Shown: piece by piece, positions 34,055 through 42,232 of the stretch
How positions within the stretch are numbered: the stretch's first letter is position 1
How the letters are laid out: each line of letters opens with the position of its first letter
From: Ferrovibrio sp. MS7
Lineage (GTDB): Bacteria; Pseudomonadota; Alphaproteobacteria; Ferrovibrionales; Ferrovibrionaceae
Length of the DNA stretch: 64,000 bases
Assembly (NCBI RefSeq): GCF_038404985.1
Contig: NZ_JBBKBA010000001.1
Coordinates: forward strand, 2,136,001 to 2,200,000
Direction of reading: 5' to 3'
Notes under the pieces: model-generated
Seen by the model: only the letters and a program-made list of their open reading frames with translations
Database searches by the model: none
Told to the model about the DNA's origin: nothing
Position numbers and translations under genes: made by a program

Positions 34055-35833
34055 ATGACCGCGCCGGCCCGCCGCTTCCTGTATCTGCTGTGCTTCCTGG
34101 CCCTGGCGGCTTTGCTCAACGCCGCCGCCTGGTGGTATCCGAACCGGCCGCTGCCCTATGGCAACACCGCCGTCGGCCAACCCATCGGGCAGGTGAAAAG
34201 CGTGTCCTTCGCGCCGTTCAAGCGCGGCCAGAGTCCGCTCACCAAGGTCTATCCGACACGCGAGGAAATCGCCGAGGACCTCAATGCCGTGCGTGCCGTG
34301 GCGCGCGGCGTGCGCACCTACACCTCGCGCGAAGGCCTGGAGGCGGTGCCTGAACTGGCCGGCCGCTACGGCCTCGAGGTGACGCATTCGGCCTGGCTCG
34401 GCCAACTGCCGAATGTCAACGAGGAAGAGGTTGAGGCGCTGATCGATCAGGCCAACCGCTATCCCGATACCATCAAGCGCGTCATCGTCGGCAACGAAGT
34501 GCTGCTGCGCAAGGACCTCACGGTCGACCAGCTCATCAGCTATATCCGCCGCGTCAAGGCGGCGGTGAAGCAGCCGGTTTCCTATGCCGATGTGTGGGAA
34601 TTCTGGCTGCGCAATCCGCAACTGCTCGACGAGGTCGATTTCGTCACGGTGCATTTCCTGCCCTATTGGGAGGATGTGCCGATCGCGGTCGATCACTCGA
34701 TGCCGCATATCCTGGATGTCTACAACATCGTGCAGGCCAAGCTGCCGGGCAAGCCGATCCTGATCGGCGAAGTCGGCTGGCCATCGCTTGGCCGCTCGCG
34801 CCGTGAAGCCGTGCCGACGCGCCATGAGGCCGCCAGCTTCATCAGCGATTTCATCCGCCTCGCCGAAGAGAAGAAGCTCGACTACAACCTGGTCGAAGCG
34901 TTCGATCAGCCCTGGAAGGTGGCGCTGGAAGGCACCGTCGGCGGCGCCTGGGGCCTGCTCGATGAATTGCGCCATCCGAAATACGACGCCGATGGCCGGT
35001 TGTCTGAGCTGCCTAACTGGTCGATCTATGCCGCGCTGGCCAGCCTGATCGGCCTGATTCTGGCGGTGCTGCAGGTCTCGCGCCTGATCAGCCTGCCGCC
35101 CTGGCGCATGCTCGGTGCCGTGCTGCTGATCCAGGTCGCCGGTGCCGCACTGGCCGCCTGCGTCGAGCATGGTGTCAGCTACAATTTCAGCACGCTGCGT
35201 TTCAGCGAATTCCTCATCATGCTGGGGCTGCAATCGATCTTCGCGCTGCTGCTGTTCTCGGAAGTGCTCGACCGCCTCTCCGGCAAGGAGGCGCCGCGTG
35301 CCGCCTTCATCGGCCTGGGCCAGCGGCTGCGCGAACTGAAATCCTTCGCGCCGCTCTATCTGCCGCTCGGCAATCACACCGTCAGCGAAGCCAAGCTGGC
35401 GGAATACCGCCGGCTTTATCGCGTGCGGCTCGGCGAGTGGCTGTTCGCTGCCTTCGCGCTCTATGCGCTGTACCAGAATCTGATGCTCGCCATCGCCGGC
35501 CGCTATCGCGATTTTCCCATCGATTACGCTTTGCTGCCGATTGCTGGATTCCTGCTGCTGGCGGTTTTCGGTGCCGCCTCGCGCGGCAGCTCTCTGGCCA
35601 CCGGCTTTGCTTTGCCCGATAAAACGGCAGAATCGCCAATCACCTTGCGCTGCGAAGCGATTCTCGCCTGGCTGCTGCTCTGTTCGGCGGTGATGGTGGT
35701 GCTGATCGAGCGCCCGAGCAATCGCGAAGGCCTCGCCTGGGCGCTGATTTCCGCGGCGTATGCGCTGCCGCTGCTGGGCAATCTGCGGCTTCTGGCCCGG
35801 GATGGCATTGCCCGGTTGGCAGCGGCGCGCTGA
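34055..35833 (+). CDS. GH17-like membrane protein, partner of the glucan synthase
   Basis: A 592-residue protein with an N-terminal membrane anchor, a periplasmic GH17-like domain (RVIVGNEVLLRKD with the acid/base Glu, IGEVGWPSLGRSRREAVP with the nucleophile Glu) and a C-terminal half with about eight hydrophobic segments but no glycosyltransferase motifs. Its GH17 part is clearly paralogous to that of the gene 35 bases upstream, so it probably trims, cyclises or branches the same beta-glucan. An NdvC-like role is possible but not shown. Confidence 0.8.
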   Translation: MTAPARRFLYLLCFLALAALLNAAAWWYPNRPLPYGNTAVGQPIGQVKSVSFAPFKRGQSPLTKVYPTREEIAEDLNAVRAVARGVRTYTSREGLEAVPELAGRYGLEVTHSAWLGQLPNVNEEEVEALIDQANRYPDTIKRVIVGNEVLLRKDLTVDQLISYIRRVKAAVKQPVSYADVWEFWLRNPQLLDEVDFVTVHFLPYWEDVPIAVDHSMPHILDVYNIVQAKLPGKPILIGEVGWPSLGRSRREAVPTRHEAASFISDFIRLAEEKKLDYNLVEAFDQPWKVALEGTVGGAWGLLDELRHPKYDADGRLSELPNWSIYAALASLIGLILAVLQVSRLISLPPWRMLGAVLLIQVAGAALAACVEHGVSYNFSTLRFSEFLIMLGLQSIFALLLFSEVLDRLSGKEAPRAAFIGLGQRLRELKSFAPLYLPLGNHTVSEAKLAEYRRLYRVRLGEWLFAAFALYALYQNLMLAIAGRYRDFPIDYALLPIAGFLLLAVFGAASRGSSLATGFALPDKTAESPITLRCEAILAWLLLCSAVMVVLIERPSNREGLAWALISAAYALPLLGNLRLLARDGIARLAAAR

Positions 35834-35901
35834 CCACTTATAGTTGGGGCGAGGGACAGCCAATAGTTCCCGTCAAGATCCCATAAACGGAGGAACGAAC
35901 G

Positions 35902-36864
35902 ATGAAGCGGATTCTGTTTAGCATGGCGCTGATCGGCGCGGTTGCGATGGCGGGCAGCGCCGAGGCGCAGTCGCGCAACCTGTCGATCGCCACCGGCGGT
36001 ACCGGCGGCGTCTATTATCCGATGGGCGGCGGCCTCGCCAATCTGCTCACCAAGTATGTGCCGGGCTGGCAGGCGACTGCCGAAGTCACCGGCGGTTCGG
36101 TCGACAATCTGAAGCTGGTTGGCGCCAAGAAGGCGGATATCGGTTTCTCGATGGCCGATGCCTCGCTCGATGCCTCGCGCGGCGAGGACAAGTTCAAGGG
36201 CGCCCCGGTGGCACATAAGGCGCTGGCCGTGCTGTATCCGAACATCATGCATGTGGTGTCGGTGGATGGCTCGGGCGTCAACAGCATGGCGGACCTCAAG
36301 GGCAAGCGCGTCTCAACCGGCTCGCCGGGTTCGGCCACCGAAGTGATGGCCTTCCGCGTGCTCGAAGCCGCCGGCATCGACAAGGACAAGGACCTCAAGC
36401 GCGAGCGCCTGGGTGCGGCCGAGTCCACCAACGCGATGAAGGACAAGAAGATCGACGCCTATTTCTGGGTCGGCGGCCTGCCGACCGCGGCGGTGACCGA
36501 TCTCGGCGCCACGCCGGGCACCAAGCTGAAGCTGATCGATCATTCCGATCTGGTGGCGAAGATGAACGCCAAGTACGGCCCGCTCTATGCCGCCGGCACC
36601 ATCCCGGCCGGCACCTATCCGGGCCAGGACAAGCCGAACGCCATTTCCAGCGTGTGGAACATCCTGCTGGCGCATGACTCGATGCCGGACGACGTTGCCT
36701 ACAACATCGTCAAGACCATCTTCGAGAAGCGCGATGAACTGGCCCAGGTGCATGCCGAGGCCAAGAACATCAAGGCCGAGACCCAGAAGAAGACCAACAC
36801 GCCGGTGGCCTTCCATCCCGGCGCGCTGAAGTACTTCAACGAAAAGGGCATCAAGACCGAGTAA
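35902..36864 (+). CDS. TAXI-family TRAP substrate-binding protein
   Basis: A 320-residue periplasmic protein with a signal peptide ending near GSAEAQS. TAXI features are IATGGTGGVYYPMGGGLANL, LKGKRVSTGSPGSATEVMAF and KIDAYFWVGGLPTAAVTDL. It should deliver a small organic acid to the permease encoded next. GGAGG precedes the ATG. Two hairpins, the second a strong terminator, separate it from the permease gene. Confidence 0.93.
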   Translation: MKRILFSMALIGAVAMAGSAEAQSRNLSIATGGTGGVYYPMGGGLANLLTKYVPGWQATAEVTGGSVDNLKLVGAKKADIGFSMADASLDASRGEDKFKGAPVAHKALAVLYPNIMHVVSVDGSGVNSMADLKGKRVSTGSPGSATEVMAFRVLEAAGIDKDKDLKRERLGAAESTNAMKDKKIDAYFWVGGLPTAAVTDLGATPGTKLKLIDHSDLVAKMNAKYGPLYAAGTIPAGTYPGQDKPNAISSVWNILLAHDSMPDDVAYNIVKTIFEKRDELAQVHAEAKNIKAETQKKTNTPVAFHPGALKYFNEKGIKTE

Positions 36865-36922
36865 GCCTGAGCGTCAGCGTTCAGGCCGAACCCTGCTCCA
36901 GCGGAGGCTGGAGCAGGGTTTG
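36865..36922 (+). terminator. Intercistronic hairpins between TAXI gene and its permease
   Basis: A GCCTGA/TCAGGC hairpin (36865-36886) is followed by 14-bp perfect arms, 36889-36902 and 36907-36920, around GGAG, then TGTTTT. Because the permease gene follows on the same strand, this is probably a partial terminator or mRNA stabiliser that lets the binding protein be made in excess. Confidence 0.8.
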
Positions 36923-36995
36923 TTTTAAGTGGGGTGCGTAAACTCTACATAAGATAAGCAGGGATTCAGATAAACGTAGCGTAAGGGGGAGTGGG

Positions 36996-39002
36996 ATGAG
37001 CGACGACAGCGGCAAGATCACGCAGGGCCTGGACGCCGACACTCAGCGCAAGGTCGAGGAATATATCGAGCAGGAAGAGGGCGCGGCCAACCGGCTTTCC
37101 GGCTGGAGCGGCCATCTGATCACGGCTTTGGCGGTGATCATGACGCTGTTCCATCTCTATGCCGCCTACGACATCGTGCCGACCCAGGAATTGCGCCCGA
37201 TCCATGTCGGCTTCGTGCTGCTGCTCACCTTCCTGCTGTTTCCCATCGCCGCCCGTTTCCGCGACCGCATCCGTTGGTGGGATGTGCTCACCGCCCTGAT
37301 CGGCATCGGCACCATCTGGTATCTGCTCCAGGGCGGCGAGGACCTCACCGACCGCGCCACCTTGCCGAACCAGACCGACATGATGGTCGGCGCCGTGTTT
37401 ATCCTGCTGGTGCTGGAGGCAACGCGCCGCACCACCGGCTGGATCATGCCGGTGGTGGCAATCCTGTTCATCCTGTATGCGCTGTTCGGGCCCTACCTGC
37501 CGGCGCCCTGGACTCACAAGGGCTATGATCTCGACCGGCTGGTCGGTCATCTCTACATGACGCTGGAAGGCATCTTCGGCACCGCGGTCGATGTGTCCTC
37601 CAGCCTGATCATCCTGTTCACCATCTTCGGTGCCGTGCTGCAATTCTCCGGCGCCGGCAAATTCTTCATCGATTTCTCCTTCTCGGCGCTGGGCGGCAAG
37701 ACCAACTCGACCGGCCGTGCCATCGTGCTGTCCTCCTTCCTGCTCGGCGGTCCCTCGGGCTCCGGCGTCGCCACCACCGTCACCATCGGTTCGGTGGCCT
37801 GGCCGATGCTGAAGCGCGCCGGCTATCTGCCGGCAGCCGCAGGCGGCTTGCTGGCGGCGGGCGGCCTCGGCGCCATCATCTCACCGCCGGTGCTGGGCGC
37901 GGCGGCCTTCCTGATCGCCGAGTTCCTCAAGATTTCCTATCTCGACGTCATCCGCATGGCGGCGATCCCGACGCTGCTCTACTACTTCAGCCTGCTGGTG
38001 ATGGTGGAGCTGGATACCGGCAAATACGCCATCGCCAATGTTGATATGGGCGAGCGCCAGAGCTTGTGGGCGCTGACCAAGCAGTATGGCTATCACTTCA
38101 CCTCACTGATCTCGATCGTGGTGCTGATGCTGCTCGGCTTCTCGCCGGTGTTGAGCGTGTTCTGGGCCACTATCCTGGCTGTCGCCGTGAGCTATTGCCG
38201 CCGCGATACCGCCCTGGTGCCAAAGAAGCTGATCGAGGCGCTGGCATCGGGCTCGGTCGGCGTGCTTGGCACGGCGGCGACCTGCGCTGCCGCCGGCATC
38301 ATCGTCGGCGTCGTCACGCTCACGGGTCTGGGCTTGAAGTTCAGTTCCATCGCCATCGCCTATGCCGGCGGCAGCCTGGTGCTGACAGCGGTCTACACCG
38401 CGCTGATCGTGTGGATCGTCGGCCTCGCCGTGCCAGTCACGGCGTCCTACATCATCTGCGCGGTGATCGCGGCGCCGGCGCTGATCCAGCTTGGCGTGAA
38501 GGATTACGCCGCGCATATGTTCATCTTCTATTACGCGGTGCTCTCCGAAGTGTCGCCGCCGACTGCCCTGTCGCCCTTCGCGGCGGCAGCGATCACTGGC
38601 GCCAGCCCCTACACCACGACGCTGCAAAGCTGGAAATACACCATGCCGGCCTTCCTGGTGCCGTTCGTGTTCGTGCTCGATCCGCTCGGCATCGGTCTGC
38701 TGCTGGAAATGCCCAAGGATGGCTCCTGGCTGCAGATCGTCTGGGTCAGCTTCTCCACCTGCGTCGGCATCTTCGCCTATGGCATCGCCACGCAAGGCTT
38801 CTTCATGAAGCGCACCGGCCTGGCGCTGCAGCTTGCCTTCATCCTGGCCGGCACGATGCTGCTGTTCCCCTCGATCATGGATGCCCTGTTCGGCTTCATC
38901 GAGGTGCAGCATATCGAGCCGATCAAGATCGCCGGCATCCTGCTCACCGCCGTGCTGTGCGGCGTGCAATGGCTGGGAAGAAGTAAGCCGGCGGCGGCTT
39001 AA
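36996..39002 (+). CDS. TRAP transporter fused permease (TAXI type)
   Basis: A 668-residue inner-membrane protein joining the small (DctQ-like) and large (DctM-like) TRAP subunits, as usual for TAXI systems. The N-terminal 75 residues are partly cytoplasmic; then come many hydrophobic segments. Conserved DctM stretches include LLGGPSGSGVATTVTIGSVA, AAGGLGAIISPPVLGAAAFL and SEVSPPTALSPFAAAAITG. It would carry substrate with sodium or proton symport. It pairs with the binding protein at 35902. Confidence 0.93.
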   Translation: MSDDSGKITQGLDADTQRKVEEYIEQEEGAANRLSGWSGHLITALAVIMTLFHLYAAYDIVPTQELRPIHVGFVLLLTFLLFPIAARFRDRIRWWDVLTALIGIGTIWYLLQGGEDLTDRATLPNQTDMMVGAVFILLVLEATRRTTGWIMPVVAILFILYALFGPYLPAPWTHKGYDLDRLVGHLYMTLEGIFGTAVDVSSSLIILFTIFGAVLQFSGAGKFFIDFSFSALGGKTNSTGRAIVLSSFLLGGPSGSGVATTVTIGSVAWPMLKRAGYLPAAAGGLLAAGGLGAIISPPVLGAAAFLIAEFLKISYLDVIRMAAIPTLLYYFSLLVMVELDTGKYAIANVDMGERQSLWALTKQYGYHFTSLISIVVLMLLGFSPVLSVFWATILAVAVSYCRRDTALVPKKLIEALASGSVGVLGTAATCAAAGIIVGVVTLTGLGLKFSSIAIAYAGGSLVLTAVYTALIVWIVGLAVPVTASYIICAVIAAPALIQLGVKDYAAHMFIFYYAVLSEVSPPTALSPFAAAAITGASPYTTTLQSWKYTMPAFLVPFVFVLDPLGIGLLLEMPKDGSWLQIVWVSFSTCVGIFAYGIATQGFFMKRTGLALQLAFILAGTMLLFPSIMDALFGFIEVQHIEPIKIAGILLTAVLCGVQWLGRSKPAAA

Positions 39003-39028
39003 GCGCGCGACCTGGGGACGACGAGGCG

Positions 39029-39991
39029 ATGCGGGAATTGCGTTTCTCCACTGATGGCCTGCCGGCGTCGCAACGCGCCGAGGCCTGGAGAACCGTACTG
39101 TCCGGTATCTGGGGCGAGGTGGAGATCGAGCCGACCGGGCGCGAGCCGCTCGCCGGCTCGATCCATAGCCGTGCCATGGGCGGGCTGGTGTTCAATACCG
39201 TGTCCTACCGTGGCCAGAACCTGATCCGCACCAAGCGCAATCTTGCCGCCATGGCGGATCAGTTCTATGCACTCAGCCGGCCGCTGTATGGTCCCTGGGG
39301 CATCAGCACGGCGCGGGGCGAGGTTCTGCTGGCGCCGGGGCAACTCTATCTGTTGTCCAATGCCATTCCTTATCGCTCGCATGACCGGAGCGGTTTCGAC
39401 ACCGCGAATGTGATGATCCCGCTGGGGCGTCTGCGCCAGCGCCTGCCACGGCTGGCGCCTACCTACCAGTTCGCGCTGGGCGGGCCGGGTTGCCGCGCCA
39501 ATCTGGTTGCCGACTTCGCGGCGCAGGTATCGGCAACATTGGCGGGCTGCACCGAAGCCGAAGCGGATTTCCTCACCGAGCGGCTGATAGACCTTGTCGC
39601 CTTCCTGCTGGCGCGACCGGAAGATGACATGGAGGCTGATGACGGTAGCGTGCGTGCCGCCCATAGCGCCCGCATCCGTCGCCATATCCGCCAGAACCTG
39701 GCTGGCGACCTCTCGCCTGCGGCGGTGGCTGCCGGGGTGGGGATTTCTGTGCGCTACCTGCATCAGGTGCTGCGCGCCACGGGCCAGAGCCTTGGCGAGC
39801 ATGTGCTGGAAGCCCGGCTTGAGCATTGCCGCCGTACCCTGCTGGATCCGCGGCAGTCCGGCCGTAGCCTCACGGATATCGCTTTTGCCGCCGGCTTCAA
39901 CCACCCGACCCATTTCAGCCGCGCTTTTCGCCGCCGTTTCGGCGAAACCCCCAGCGCGTTGCGCCGGGCCGGAATGCGCTCTGGTGCATGA
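39029..39991 (+). CDS. AraC-family transcriptional regulator
   Basis: A 320-residue regulator. The N-terminal part looks like an AraC-binding-like domain of the FeaR type (RAEAWRTVLSGIWGEVEIEP, LAPGQLYLLSNAIPYRSHDR). The C-terminal 90 residues are the double HTH (LSPAAVAAGVGISVRYLHQV, LTDIAFAAGFNHPTHFSRAF, RRFGETPSALRR). It lies between a TRAP system and a type I binding protein, either of which may be its target. Confidence 0.92.
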   Translation: MRELRFSTDGLPASQRAEAWRTVLSGIWGEVEIEPTGREPLAGSIHSRAMGGLVFNTVSYRGQNLIRTKRNLAAMADQFYALSRPLYGPWGISTARGEVLLAPGQLYLLSNAIPYRSHDRSGFDTANVMIPLGRLRQRLPRLAPTYQFALGGPGCRANLVADFAAQVSATLAGCTEAEADFLTERLIDLVAFLLARPEDDMEADDGSVRAAHSARIRRHIRQNLAGDLSPAAVAAGVGISVRYLHQVLRATGQSLGEHVLEARLEHCRRTLLDPRQSGRSLTDIAFAAGFNHPTHFSRAFRRRFGETPSALRRAGMRSGA

Positions 39992-40069
39992 CGCGGTGCG
40001 CGCTGGGTTGAGCCCGGCCTGAGCGTTTCGGCGAAGATCCCGGCAACCAGAACCCGCCGGGAGGAAATC

Positions 40070-41287
40070 ATGCTGAAATGCCGCCTTACCGCTGCCGCGC
40101 TCGTTAGCTTGCCGGCCATGTTCGCTGCCTCGCCGGCTTTGGCGCAATATTCCGACAATGCCATTGTCATTGGTGTGCTGACCGACCAGGGCAGCGTCTA
40201 TTCCGATGCTAGCGGCACGGGTTCGATCATCGCCGCCCGCATGGCGGTGGAGGAATTCGGCGGCAAGGTCAACGGCGTGCCGGTCGAACTGGTTTCCGCC
40301 GACCATCAGAACAAGCCCGATGTCGGCTCCGCCATCGCGCGCCAGTGGTTCGACAAGGATCGCGTCGATGTCATCGCCGACCTGCCCACCTCCTCGGTGG
40401 CGCTGGCGGTGCAGGAACTGGCCAAGCAGAAGGGCAAGGTCAGTCTGGTCTCCGGCGCCGCCACCACGGCGCTGACCGGCAAGGCCTGCTCGCCCACCGG
40501 CTTCATGTGGACCTACGACACCTATGCCTTCTCGGTCGGCACCGCCAAGGCGGTGTTCCAGGAGGGCGGCAAGAGCTGGTATTTCATCACGGCTGACTAT
40601 GCCTTCGGCCATGCCATGCAGGCCGATGTGGCCCGCCTGCTCGATAGTGTCGGCGGCAAGATCGTCGGCGAGGCGAAGCATCCGCTGAACAGCGCCGATT
40701 TCTCTTCCTTCCTGCTGCAGGCGCAAAGCTCCAAGGCGGATGTGATCGGTCTGGCCAATGCCGGCGGCGATACCAGCAATGCCCTGAAGCAGGCCGCAGA
40801 ATTCGATATCGGACGCGGCAAGCAGCGGCTGGTGCCGATGGTGGTGTTCATCAACGATGTGCATTCCATGGGCCTGCGGGTGGCCCAGGGCCTGAATTTC
40901 ACCACCTCCTTCTATTGGGACCGCACGCCCGCCAGCCGGGCCTGGTCGGCGGAATTCGAGAAGCGCACCGGCAAGAAGCCGAGCGGGCCGCAGGCGGGCA
41001 CGTATTCGTCGGTGCGGCATTATCTCAAGGCCATCGAGCAGGCCGGCACCGATGATGGCGCCAAGGTGGCGGCGGCGATGCGCACCATGCCGGTGAACGA
41101 CATGTTCGCCGAGGGTGGCAAGATTCTCCGTAATGGTCGCATGGTGCATGACATGTATCTGGTGCAGGTGAAAACGCCGCAGGAATCCAAGGGGCCGTGG
41201 GATTACTACAAGATCCTGCGCACCCTGCCGGGTGAGCAGGCCTTCATGAGCGAAAAGGAAAGCGGCTGTCCGCTGATCGGTGGCTGA
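40070..41287 (+). CDS. ABC transporter substrate-binding protein, type I (LivK-like)
   Basis: A 405-residue periplasmic protein with a signal peptide ending about SPALAQ. It has the Leu/Ile/Val-binding fold: AIVIGVLTDQGSVYSDASG, RMAVEEFGGKVNGVPVELV, DYAFGHAMQADVARLLDSVG and NSADFSSFLLQAQSSKADVI. Such proteins often bind aromatic or branched organic acids. No permease or ATPase genes are adjacent, so it is an orphan. It precedes an esterase-like gene by 21 bases and follows an AraC gene, suggesting a small uptake/degradation unit. Confidence 0.9.
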   Translation: MLKCRLTAAALVSLPAMFAASPALAQYSDNAIVIGVLTDQGSVYSDASGTGSIIAARMAVEEFGGKVNGVPVELVSADHQNKPDVGSAIARQWFDKDRVDVIADLPTSSVALAVQELAKQKGKVSLVSGAATTALTGKACSPTGFMWTYDTYAFSVGTAKAVFQEGGKSWYFITADYAFGHAMQADVARLLDSVGGKIVGEAKHPLNSADFSSFLLQAQSSKADVIGLANAGGDTSNALKQAAEFDIGRGKQRLVPMVVFINDVHSMGLRVAQGLNFTTSFYWDRTPASRAWSAEFEKRTGKKPSGPQAGTYSSVRHYLKAIEQAGTDDGAKVAAAMRTMPVNDMFAEGGKILRNGRMVHDMYLVQVKTPQESKGPWDYYKILRTLPGEQAFMSEKESGCPLIGG

Positions 41288-41308
41288 GCGAATTGGTCGG
41301 GTGTGGCG

Positions 41309-42229
41309 ATGAAAATTGAACCATCCCTGTCGGCATTCATCGCCGCGCTCGACCAAGCCTTTCCTGAGCCGCCCGAAAGCCTGCCGGTGGTTGAATACCG
41401 CCGCCGCATCGCGGCATTGGCCGGGCCACCCGCGCCGTTGCCCGAGGCGCTGCTGGTGAGCGACCATGATGCCGATGGCGTTGCCGTGCGCTGCTATCAT
41501 CCGAAAACGGTGCGTGGACCGCTGCCGGCCCTGCTTTACTTCCATGGCGGCGGCTGGGTGATGGGCAGCATCGCCAGCCATGAAGCGATCACCGCCGCAT
41601 TGGCATTGCAGGCCGGCATTACTGTGTTCAGCGTCGAATACCGACTGGCCCCGGAGCATCCTTTCCCTGCCGGCTTCATCGACGGCGTCAGCGCGCTGCG
41701 CTGGCTGCACCGCAAGGCGACGGCACTGGGGATTGACGCGGCGCGGCTGGCCATTGGCGGCGACAGCGCCGGCGCGAATATCGCCGCGGCCATAGCGCAG
41801 CAACAACGGACCGTGCCTCTGGCCGCGCAATGCCTGATCTACCCGGCGCTGGACGATTATTTCGATACGGTTTCCTATCACCAGAATGCCGGCGGGCCGT
41901 TTCTCAGCCGCGCCCTGGCGCGCAGTTTCTGGATGCATTACACGGCGGGAGAGGGGTCACGCGGCCGGCCGGAAGTGGCGCCCCTGCGCCATGAGGAACT
42001 GCAAGGGCTGCCACCCACGGTCATTCTGGTGGCAGAGCATGATCCGCTGCGCGATGAGGGCCGCGCCTATGCCGCCAAGCTGGCCAACGCCGGCGTCGCT
42101 GTCGATTTTCATTCTGCCGAGGGCATGATCCACGGCTTTCTGCGCGCGGCTGCCATGTCGCCGGCCGCTGCCCGACACCTTGCCTGGCTGGCAAGCCGGC
42201 TTGTGGAACGGCTCAAGCCATCGGGGTGA
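41309..42229 (+). CDS. Alpha/beta hydrolase, hormone-sensitive-lipase family
   Basis: A 306-residue esterase-like enzyme. The oxyanion motif HGGGW is at residues 79-83 and the nucleophile motif GDSAG at 151-155 (Ser153). The Asp in VAEHDPLRDEG and the His in GMIHGFLRA complete the triad. It should hydrolyse short-chain esters. A GTG at 41303 is an alternative start. It is four bases from the convergent molybdenum enzyme gene. Confidence 0.9.
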   Translation: MKIEPSLSAFIAALDQAFPEPPESLPVVEYRRRIAALAGPPAPLPEALLVSDHDADGVAVRCYHPKTVRGPLPALLYFHGGGWVMGSIASHEAITAALALQAGITVFSVEYRLAPEHPFPAGFIDGVSALRWLHRKATALGIDAARLAIGGDSAGANIAAAIAQQQRTVPLAAQCLIYPALDDYFDTVSYHQNAGGPFLSRALARSFWMHYTAGEGSRGRPEVAPLRHEELQGLPPTVILVAEHDPLRDEGRAYAAKLANAGVAVDFHSAEGMIHGFLRAAAMSPAAARHLAWLASRLVERLKPSG

Positions 42230-42232
42230 GGC

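Noticed and set aside
38999-41938. Antisense open frame of 979 codons across the AraC, binding-protein and hydrolase genes
   Set aside because: It spans three well-supported sense genes and their gaps, and shows no domain.
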